In this document: positions 50,515 through 56,392 of the stretch, piece by piece
How the letters are laid out: every line of letters starts with the position of its first letter
Numbering within the stretch: the stretch's first letter is position 1
DNA from: Mycobacterium nebraskense
Lineage (GTDB): Bacteria > Actinomycetota > Actinomycetes > Mycobacteriales > Mycobacteriaceae
Length of the DNA: 56,392 bases
NCBI RefSeq assembly: GCF_002102255.1
Contig: NZ_LQPH01000114.1
Coordinates: forward strand, 1-56,392
Direction of reading: 5' to 3'
Position numbers and translations under genes: made by a program
Notes under the pieces: generated by a model
The model's database searches: none
Told to the model about the DNA's origin: nothing
Seen by the model: only the letters and a program-made list of their open reading frames with translations

Positions 50515-51594
50515 ATGACTTCTGACATCTTCTTCAACCCGATCTGGGACGTCCGGATGACCGACACGTCGTTGCGGGACGGCTCCCACCACAAACGTCA
50601 CCAGTTCACCACCGACGAGGTCGGCGCCATCGTGGCCGCCCTGGATGCCGCGGGGGTGCCCGTCATCGAGGTCACCCACGGCGACGGCCTGGGCGGCTCG
50701 AGCTTCAACTACGGGTTCTCCAAGACACCCGAGCAGGAGCTGATCAAGCTGGCCGCCGACACGGCCAAAGAAGCCAAGATCGCCTTTCTGATGCTGCCCG
50801 GTGTGGGCACCAAGGAGGACATCAAAGAGGCCCAGAACAACGGCGGGGAGATCTGCCGGATCGCCACGCACTGCACCGAGGCCGACGTGTCGATCCAGCA
50901 CTTCGGGCTGGCCCGCGAACTGGGCCTGGAGACCGTCGGGTTCCTGATGATGAGCCACACCATCACCCCCGAGAAGCTGGCCGCCCAGGCCCGCATCATG
51001 GCCGACGCGGGCTGCCAGTGCGTCTACGTGGTCGATTCGGCCGGGGCGCTGGTCCTCGAGGGCGTGCGTGACCGGGTCGCCGCGCTGGTCGCCGAGCTCG
51101 GCGACGACGCCCAGGTCGGCTTCCACGGCCACGAGAACCTCGGGCTCGGCGTCGCCAACAGCGTCGAGGCCGTCCGGGCGGGCGCCAAGCAGATCGACGG
51201 CTCCTGCCGCCGGTTCGGCGCCGGGGCCGGCAACGCGCCCGTCGAAGCCCTGATCGGGGTGTTCGACAAGATCGGCGTCAAGACCGGGATCGACTTCTTC
51301 GACATCGCCGACGCCGCCGAAGAGGTGGTCGCCCCCGCCATGCCCGCCGAGTGCCTGCTCGACCGCAACGCCCTGATCATGGGCTACTCCGGCGTGTATT
51401 CGAGCTTCCTCAAGCACGCCATCCGCCAGTCCGAGCGCTACGGTGTGCCGGCCCACCAGCTGCTGCACCGGGCGGGCCAGCGCAAACTCATCGGCGGCCA
51501 GGAAGACCAGCTCATCGACATCGCGCTGGAGATCAAACGCGAGCACCACACCGTCAAGGCCGTCACCGTTGACCAGACACCGCAGGGGGCCTAA
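50515..51594 (+). CDS. dmpG: 4-Hydroxy-2-oxovalerate aldolase
   Basis: 359 residues from the ATG at 50515, with GAGGAG upstream. N-terminal TIM-barrel signature [10 protein letters not shown] (metal Asp and catalytic region) and [14 protein letters not shown] with the metal His-x-His; the C-terminal communication domain ([20 protein letters not shown]) is complete. It splits 4-hydroxy-2-oxovalerate to pyruvate and acetaldehyde, which is channelled to the dehydrogenase upstream. Together they finish the meta pathway of the operon at 30.6-34.8 kb, although located ~15 kb away and on the other strand. Confidence 0.93.
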   Translation: MTSDIFFNPIWDVRMTDTSLRDGSHHKRHQFTTDEVGAIVAALDAAGVPVIEVTHGDGLGGSSFNYGFSKTPEQELIKLAADTAKEAKIAFLMLPGVGTKEDIKEAQNNGGEICRIATHCTEADVSIQHFGLARELGLETVGFLMMSHTITPEKLAAQARIMADAGCQCVYVVDSAGALVLEGVRDRVAALVAELGDDAQVGFHGHENLGLGVANSVEAVRAGAKQIDGSCRRFGAGAGNAPVEALIGVFDKIGVKTGIDFFDIADAAEEVVAPAMPAECLLDRNALIMGYSGVYSSFLKHAIRQSERYGVPAHQLLHRAGQRKLIGGQEDQLIDIALEIKREHHTVKAVTVDQTPQGA

Positions 51595-51866
51595 CCGAAT
51601 TCTTTCGAGCATCAGGCGACTCGCGTGGCCGAAGGCGGTGAGCACACACAGTTAGGCAACTACGTGGCTCGCGCACCACCACAGCCACACCTGTCAGCAT
51701 CTCGTCATCCGCGACGGCAAAGCAGTCGTTACCGACACCGCCGCGTGATCCGCATCTCAAACAGATACCGCATGACCCGGCTTCGCCGGGTGCCTTGGCC
51801 CTGCCTACTCACCATTCGACGAAGTGCCGGTACGGGACTGCCGTGCGGCCTCGCCGAGTCCTCCGA

Positions 51867-52472
51867 TCAGGTAGAGGTCGCCGCTGCCGGCCTTGCCTCA
51901 GTGCTGTTTGGGCTCGCGGCGAACAGCGCCGTCACGACCGCGGGAACCTCATCCTGCTGGCTTCCGGGCAGGAGCAAAGTCGATATCACACTGCGCAGAA
52001 AGAGATCTGCAAGTTGGCGTTCCGTCAATGCTCCACTCATCACCAGCGGTGACTCGTGGGTGGCCGGACCAAGCGCTTCGACGACCAAGTCAATCAAGTT
52101 CGGGAATATGTCACGGATTAACGACAACGTGAACTCTGGTGCTACGTCAAACATCCGAGTCAGATCCGCTCCGGCGGCGTTATAGCCGGTCAGAGTATCC
52201 ATAACGACTTTGACCCGCGATGAAGGATCGGGAGTAGCCGCGATAGCTTTTGCGAACGCCTCTGCGGCGCCCTCCTCGAAGTGGCGTCCCAGGTGCCTCA
52301 AAACGTCGTCTTTGCTGTCGAAATAACGATAGAAAGTGCCACGCGCTACCTGTGACGCCGCGCAAATGTCACTCACCGAGAGCTTCTGGGTGCCCTTTCG
52401 GTTAAGCGCCTTCATAGTGCCTGTCAGAATCTTCTGCACAGCACTATTGGATCGCTGGCGGTCAACAGCCAT
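51867..52472 (-). CDS. TetR-family regulator
   Basis: 201 residues from the ATG at 52472, with GAGGAGA upstream. HTH: KLSVSDICAASQVARGTFYRYF at residues ~30-51. The ligand domain has no recognised effector motif. It converges on the aldolase gene, so its target may be elsewhere, perhaps the pathway genes to the left or the small NTF2-fold gene at 55290. Confidence 0.88.
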   Translation of the reverse strand: MAVDRQRSNSAVQKILTGTMKALNRKGTQKLSVSDICAASQVARGTFYRYFDSKDDVLRHLGRHFEEGAAEAFAKAIAATPDPSSRVKVVMDTLTGYNAAGADLTRMFDVAPEFTLSLIRDIFPNLIDLVVEALGPATHESPLVMSGALTERQLADLFLRSVISTLLLPGSQQDEVPAVVTALFAASPNSTEARPAAATST

Positions 52473-52549
52473 TTGCTCTCCTCTGTCATTTGCTAAAGCG
52501 ATTGGACCACCGGCTCGCCGGGAGGATAAAGCCTCCTGGCTAACTTAGA

Positions 52550-53529
52550 CTCAATGTCGGTCGCCGAGCCGTGGACGGCTGGGCGGTGTAGGCGGTTTGA
52601 TACTGCCGCCGCGGATGTTTTCGATATTCATGAGCCTCGATACCGACGCGGTCGCCGACGGCGAGGCCGGCGGCTTCATCCATCCCATTTCTCCGAGTTT
52701 GCCGGTGATGGTGTCGCCGTCGTCTTGCTGGATGAGCCACGAGACGGCGTTGATAGCGCGGTATTCGCCGAAGATGTGTACGGGTTGTTCATCGAAGTCG
52801 GCGTTTCGACAGTGGCGGCGACGTGGGCGGCTGCAGTTGACGACACCATGACGCGGTGGATGGCGCGCGATGGTTGCTGCCAGTCGATTTCGATGTCGCA
52901 GCGGGCGCGGTCCAGCGTTTTGGACAGATCGCGTAGGGCTGAGGCAGTACGCGGCCCATCTCGGTGAGCTGTTGCACAAAGCCCAATGGTGCGGGCTGGG
53001 TCCGATGTCGTTGGCGGCGCTGAACACATCGATCGCCGTACCGGTTGCGGTGTCGAGCAACTGGCCTTCAGTTTCGAGAGTTCGGCGAACATGCCGACCT
53101 TTCCGCCGTCGTGGCCGGTTTCGGCGATCGGTGAGGTCGCGGGGGTGAGGGTCAAAATGATCGATCCGGCGCCGGGTGGGGACCTCAGCAGCAGGTCGGT
53201 GCGGCGGCGTATATCGGCGTCGAGTTGGTGTCCGAGCGCTTTATCGCCCTGTTGGGCTACCCCGACCGCGGTGGCCAGGCGTTGAAATCCGGCCATCACG
53301 CAGGCAACTTCGAACACCCGCCCGACACCCCGGTCACGCCGTCGCCCCTTATGCGGATGTCGTCACGCGAAGACACTGTTCGCCCGAGGGCGTCGTCAGC
53401 GACCAGGGCCGCGACGCTGATGCGGGACAAGTCATCATCACGAGTGCTCAAGGCTGACGTGTCGTGGTCCATCATGGCCGCCAGGATCGCCGCCTGCATC
53501 CGGTCGACGTCATCTCCACTGGTAGCCAT
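52550..53529 (-). pseudogene. Decayed gene of unknown function, multiple frameshifts
   Basis: Protein-like blocks appear in order across all three minus-strand frames: a start at 53529 (ATSGDDVDRMQAAILAAM), then GDKALGHQLDADIRRRTD and GAGSIILTLTPATSPIAE near 53130-53230, TATGTAIDVFSAANDIG near 53020, ALRDLSKTLDRARCDIEIDW near 52900, VSSTAAAHVAATVET, FDEQPVHIFGEY near 52770, and AGLAVGDRVGI near 52640. The parent would be ~320 residues. At least four frameshifts show decay. The family is not recognised. Confidence 0.6.
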
Positions 53530-54130
53530 TCACGATCACCTCCACATATCCGCAGCGCGGCAGCGCGTCCACGCGCCGGTGGCGAACCCATGGGCCCAGA
53601 TGGCATTCGCTGCAGGTAATCATCCAACCGGCCTCTACGCTCCAGGTATAGGGGCAGGTAACGATCCTCGATCTCCGTCTCGGGTTGGCAGTGCCGAGGC
53701 GGCCACGACAGTATCGACCCGCACTCCAACAACCTGGCGCAGCGTAGCGCGCTGCGCGAAGGCCCGCAGGACTTTGGCGCTCGGCCGGGCGGCGATGGTG
53801 TCGTCGACGACGATCTGGCCTGGCCCGCCGCCGGCCCCGCTGGCAGTGGAGTCGCCGCTTCGGCTGCCACATTGGTGAGGGCGCCCAGTTGGTCATCCTC
53901 GCCAGTGTTGAAGGTGTCGATCCGCGCGCTCAGAGGGTGCCAATCAAGGCGCCGTGTTTGATCCGCATCCGGGCACTGGGTAGTCAGCGAGTCGTCGGGC
54001 GTCGCGCTCGCCAGCGATCAGACGCCGCGAGCATGTCGCGCACCGAGACGGTATCTAGTTTCGACTGGCCACCGCCCGACACCTTAATCAATGCGCCCTC
54101 GAGCAGCTTCTTCAGCCGCTTCCAGTAGCG
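53530..54130 (-). pseudogene. Further decayed minus-strand coding remnant
   Basis: Upstream of the previous remnant, blocks such as LEGALIKVSGGGQSKLDTV, VRDMLAASDRW near 54030-54110 and QIVVDDTIAARPSAKVLRAF near 53770-53820 read as protein in shifting minus-strand frames. They end just before the IS21-type repeats. They probably belong to one gene that lay next to the preceding remnant; a prophage or other mobile origin is possible but unsupported. Confidence 0.4.
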
Positions 54131-54171
54131 CGGTCAAGGCGCTGGGCGGACGACGGGTGCCGGTCTGTCGG

Positions 54172-54216
54172 TTCCGGTCGAAAAGTGAGCAGGTGATTCC
54201 GGTCGAAAAGTGTGCA
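54172..54216 (+). repeat. Two direct 20-bp repeats, IS21-end-like
   Basis: TTCCGGTCGAAAAGTG followed by AGCA (54172-54191) or TGCA (54197-54216), 25 bp apart, differ at one base. The word GGTCGAAAA also occurs in the left end of the IS element at 54311. Multiple spaced repeats are usual transposase-binding sites at IS21-family ends, so this may be a solo end of another IS21-type element. Confidence 0.55.
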
Positions 54217-54300
54217 CCCGCACCGACCGACGCTTCCTGCCGCGCCGGAACGTGAGATCTCCGAACCTGGAGTTGTCGTGCACGATGACGAGGTGGGCGC

Positions 54301-55165
54301 TGTTGACGACGGTCGAAAACTAGGCCAGGAGCGACGGTGAAAAAGTAGGCCACGTGGTCGTGGTTATTGTGCCGTGTTGTCGGCTCTGGCGGAGGGCAAG
54401 GTGTCGATTCCGGTGTCTTTGAGGCGGCAGCTGGAGCTTTTGAGGGTCAGGACGTCGGCGTGGTGGACGATGCGGTCGATCATGGCCGCGGCTACCACTT
54501 GATCTCCGAACACATCACCCCAGCGGGCGAAGGGCAGGTTGGAGGTCAAGATCAGCGAGGCGTGCTCGAAGCGGCGGGAGACCAGTTGGAAGAACAGGTT
54601 CGCGGCGTCCTGTTCGAAGGGGATGTAGCCGACCTCGTCGACGACGAGCAGCCCGATGCGGCGCAGCTTGGCCAGCTCGGCCGGTAGTCGCCCGGCGTTG
54701 TGGGCGGCCTTTGAGCCGGGCGACCCAGTCCACCGCGGTGGCGAACGCGATTCGGTGCCCGGCCTGTGCGGCCTTGATCGCCAACCCGATCGCGAGGTGG
54801 GTCTTGCCAGTGCCCGGCGGGCCGAGCAGCACCACGTTGCGGGCCTTGCCCAGGAACGCCCCTGTACCCAGATGAGCGACCATGTCCCGGTTGAGTGCGG
54901 GTTGATGATCGAAGTTGATGTCCCCCAACGATTTGCGGGTCGGGAATCCTGCTCGTACTTCGGCGGACCATGGCTGGCCACCGCGGCCGCCACGGTGTCA
55001 CGCGCGATGCCAAGTTGTCGTGCGATAGCCCGCTGCGACAAACCCTCGCTGCGGTGAAGATGCCTGATCAAGGCCCAGTCTTCCAAGAGATCACCCCATC
55101 CAATCTGATCGGGTGGCCTACTTTTCAACCGTCGCAACTGGCCGGGTCTTCAACCGTCGTCAACA
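54301..55165 (-). mobile_element. Internally deleted IS21-family element with intact ends
   Basis: The left end starts TGTTGACGACGGTCGAAAAC at 54301 and the right end, read inward from 55165 on the other strand, starts TGTTGACGACGGTTGAAGAC, matching at 18 of 20 bases. Inner repeats GACGGTGAAAAAGTAGGCCA (54333) and the matching sequence at 55113-55133 on the other strand are also conserved. The 5-bp sequence GGCGC directly flanks both ends (54296-54300 and 55166-55170), a target-site duplication. The 865-bp body, about one third of a full IS21, holds only fused remains of istA and istB. Confidence 0.85.
54364..55137 (-). pseudogene. istB: Fused istA (N-terminal) - istB (C-terminal) remnant
   Basis: The 5' part encodes the IstA helix-turn-helix start (EDWALIRHLHRSEGLSQRAIA, then GIARDTVAAAVASHGPPKYE). 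It then jumps to IstB: RKSLGDINFDHQPALNRDM, Walker A GPPGTGKTHLAIG and ATAVDWVARL in another frame, and after one more frame change AELAKLRRIGLLVVDEVGYI, PFEQDAANLFFQLVS, TSNLPFARWGDVFGDQV. So most of IstA and the N terminus of IstB are deleted and IstB is frameshifted. It cannot make a working transposase or helper ATPase, but its ends might still be moved in trans. Confidence 0.85.
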
Positions 55166-55177
55166 GGCGCAACCTGG

Positions 55178-55224
55178 TGCTCACCGGACCGCCACCGAAG
55201 TTCCACGGAGCTCGGGATATCTTC
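55178..55224 (+). repeat. Imperfect direct repeat, copy 1
   Basis: Begins TGCTCAC and contains the exact 16-mer GCCACCGAAGTTCCAC followed by CGGGATATCTTC. A second copy at 55747-55792 has the same order of blocks. It starts 8 bases after the target duplication of the IS21 element. Confidence 0.5.
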
Positions 55225-55289
55225 GAGTTGTTGCTGGGCCAGCCCTAGTCGGCTAAATCGGTGCTTGTGCGCCTTCAGAGAGGATGGTC

Positions 55290-55739
55290 GTGAACGACTA
55301 CGAAGCGATCAGACGCGTTATCGCGTTGCACGCTCAGCTACTCGATGAGCGTCGATGGCCCGAACTTGCGGCGTTATTTTGCCCGGATGGTGTGCTGCCG
55401 TGGGGTGGAAACACGTTTCGGGGGCGCAAAGAGATCATCGAGGGACTGCCCGGGACGCAACCGAAGATCCCGCACAGGATCAAACATTTCGTGTACGCAC
55501 CGGTAATCGAGATCTATGGAAACGATGCCAGAGCCTGGAGCGATGTGATCGTGTCGCTGGTACCTGAAGAGGGCCCCGCCGAGATGTCGTTTGTAGGGCG
55601 CTATCACGATCACCTTCGTCGTGAAAATGGGCGCTGGCTACTGTCCAAGCACATCACGGTGAAAACCGGCGACGCGCTGCCTGACGACGAACGATTGCCG
55701 TCAGGGCTTTACGCCGACGACCGGACCCGCCAGGAGTAA
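55290..55739 (+). CDS. NTF2-fold (SnoaL-like) protein C
   Basis: 149 residues from the GTG at 55290, well spaced from AGAGAGG; an ATG at 55284 is closer to that site and less likely. SnoaL_4-type fold: AIRRVIALHAQLLDERRWPELAALF, then HRIKHFVYAPVIEIYGNDARAWSDV and RRENGRWLLSKHITVKTG. It belongs to the same broad group as the two NTF2 proteins at 24102 and 24536. Direct repeats at 55178 and 55747 bracket it, so it may be a passenger of a small mobile unit or a survivor of a larger catabolic operon. Confidence 0.8.
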   Translation: MNDYEAIRRVIALHAQLLDERRWPELAALFCPDGVLPWGGNTFRGRKEIIEGLPGTQPKIPHRIKHFVYAPVIEIYGNDARAWSDVIVSLVPEEGPAEMSFVGRYHDHLRRENGRWLLSKHITVKTGDALPDDERLPSGLYADDRTRQE

Positions 55740-55746
55740 CCGCCGA

Positions 55747-55792
55747 TGCTCACTGAGCGCCACCGAAGTTCCACTGAACACGGGACATCCTC
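55747..55792 (+). repeat. Imperfect direct repeat, copy 2
   Basis: TGCTCAC, the exact 16-mer GCCACCGAAGTTCCAC and CGGGACATCCTC follow the order seen at 55178-55224, with one base less between the first two blocks. It starts 7 bases after the stop codon of the NTF2-fold gene. Confidence 0.5.
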
Positions 55793-55985
55793 TCGCAGAC
55801 AAGAGGATTCAATGACGATCTATCTAGAAGATAAGTGGTCAGGGTAACGCAGGCTCGCCGATAATGACCTAAGTGCTGGAAGGCGCTCGCGATCGACCCC
55901 GGTCTAATGTGACCCGCACACCAGCCAGTCTAGTGGACACACGCGATTCTTCAGTCGCAGACGCCAATATCCTTGGTGCAGAACA

Positions 55986-56038
55986 CGGGTCTGCTGCACG
56001 GATAGGTGACATGTAGACCTGATCGTGCAGCAGACCCG
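55986..56038. repeat. 15-bp perfect inverted repeat
   Basis: CGGGTCTGCTGCACG at 55986-56000 pairs fully with CGTGCAGCAGACCCG at 56024-56038. The 23-base centre contains an AGGT/ACCT pair (56004-56007 with 56017-56020) that extends the structure. There is no T-run, so an intrinsic terminator is not clear; it could be a bidirectional terminator, a protein site or a small terminal-repeat footprint. Confidence 0.6.
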
Positions 56039-56116
56039 GTGGCTGCCTGCGAGCCATCGCTTGTCGTAACATCGAGTGCGGGTAGTCAGGCCCTGAGTGA
56101 GTACAAAAAGGTTGCC

Positions 56117-56353
56117 TCAGTAATAGGTACCGGGCGCGGATGCTCCGCCCGGAGGTTGGTAGCCAGCGGCTGAGTTCCGCAGCTGCCATATCAGCTCAGG
56201 GCAAAGCAAGTTAACCGCATAGGAGACTAGGTAATTAGCCGCGAACTCATCGTTGGGGGTGACGTCACTCTTGACCTCACCCATGACTTGCCCGTAGCCC
56301 TCGCCCCGGCCGACTGGTGGCGTCCCAGGAGCGGTGTAAAAGTGGTCTGACAT
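56117..56353 (-). CDS. Small hypothetical protein
   Basis: 78 residues from the ATG at 56353, with GAGCGGA upstream. No signal peptide is present. The centre PNDEFAANYLVSYAVNLLCPELIWQL faintly resembles the helical, Cys-containing core of small mycobacterial DUF732-type proteins; the ends are Gly/Pro-rich. Function unknown, and it may be a truncated remnant. Confidence 0.45.
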   Translation of the reverse strand: MSDHFYTAPGTPPVGRGEGYGQVMGEVKSDVTPNDEFAANYLVSYAVNLLCPELIWQLRNSAAGYQPPGGASAPGTYY

Positions 56354-56392
56354 AGGTTCCGCTCGCTTGCGTTGATGATCCTATGCGGTGGC

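Larger units (their letters stand above)
55740..56116. other. Intergenic region after the NTF2-fold gene
   Basis: 377 bp without a supported gene. It holds the second direct-repeat copy and a strong inverted repeat, each listed separately. A small hairpin CCTCT-CGCAGACA-AGAGG lies at 55789-55806. Confidence 0.45.

Noticed and set aside
50461..51645. Long minus-strand open frame opposite the aldolase gene
   Set aside because: It is antisense to a clearly conserved aldolase; GC-rich codons commonly create such frames. Its sequence is Gly/Asp/Val repetitive with no family signature.
1..56392. CRISPR array
   Set aside because: No series of regularly spaced repeats with unique spacers and no cas gene was seen.

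Overview
The window looks like chromosome or large-plasmid DNA of a Mycobacterium-type actinomycete (Mycolicibacterium-like). The strongest evidence is a complete yrbEA-yrbEB-mceA-F-mam operon, an arrangement typical of mycolic-acid bacteria. GC-rich coding, frequent GTG/TTG starts, 4-base ATGA/GTGA gene overlaps and many TetR regulators fit this. No rRNA, tRNA or CRISPR array was seen.

Layout. (1) 1-6.3 kb is an accessory island: a pentapeptide-repeat protein, a divergent antitoxin/toxin-like pair, a frameshifted gene, a small zinc-ribbon protein and a 548-residue ParB-like protein without a ParA. TTCTCAT-type repeats lie at both sides. (2) 6.4-17 kb holds the minus-strand mce import operon. 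(3) 18.5-26.2 kb has a TetR gene facing a nine-gene minus-strand operon: flavin monooxygenase of the acyl-CoA dehydrogenase fold, two NTF2-fold proteins, VOC protein, SDR, Rieske oxygenase alpha and beta, YceI and an FAH-family hydrolase. A decayed flavin reductase gene lies just upstream. (4) 27-30.3 kb has a 3Fe-4S ferredoxin, a TetR regulator, and a bicupin ring-cleavage dioxygenase (1-hydroxy-2-naphthoate/gentisate type) overlapping a NahE/PhdJ-type hydratase-aldolase. (5) 30.6-34.8 kb is a tight extradiol (meta) cleavage operon: dioxygenase, hydratase, 4-oxalocrotonate decarboxylase, tautomerase and semialdehyde dehydrogenase. (6) 35.1-38.3 kb carries an aldehyde dehydrogenase, a MarR regulator and an ACMSD-type decarboxylase. 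(7) 38.3-44.7 kb is a three-component ring-hydroxylating dioxygenase operon (alpha, beta, 103-residue protein, dihydrodiol dehydrogenase, ferredoxin, reductase) followed by IclR and 4,5-dihydroxyphthalate decarboxylase-like genes. (8) 45-51.6 kb has an Lrp regulator, a giant indolepyruvate:ferredoxin oxidoreductase, and acetaldehyde dehydrogenase plus 4-hydroxy-2-oxovalerate aldolase, which finish the meta pathway. (9) 51.9-56.4 kb is a decaying margin with a TetR gene, pseudogenes and an internally deleted IS21-family element that still has its inverted repeats and a 5-bp target duplication.

Taken together the genes can be read as import of a hydrophobic aromatic compound (Mce), ring attack, naphthoate-type cleavage, aldolase and aldehyde oxidation to a phthalate-like acid, dioxygenation and decarboxylation, then extradiol cleavage through 4-oxalocrotonate to pyruvate and acetyl-CoA. 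This pathway is inferred from families and gene order. The substrate of the 19-26 kb operon is not known.
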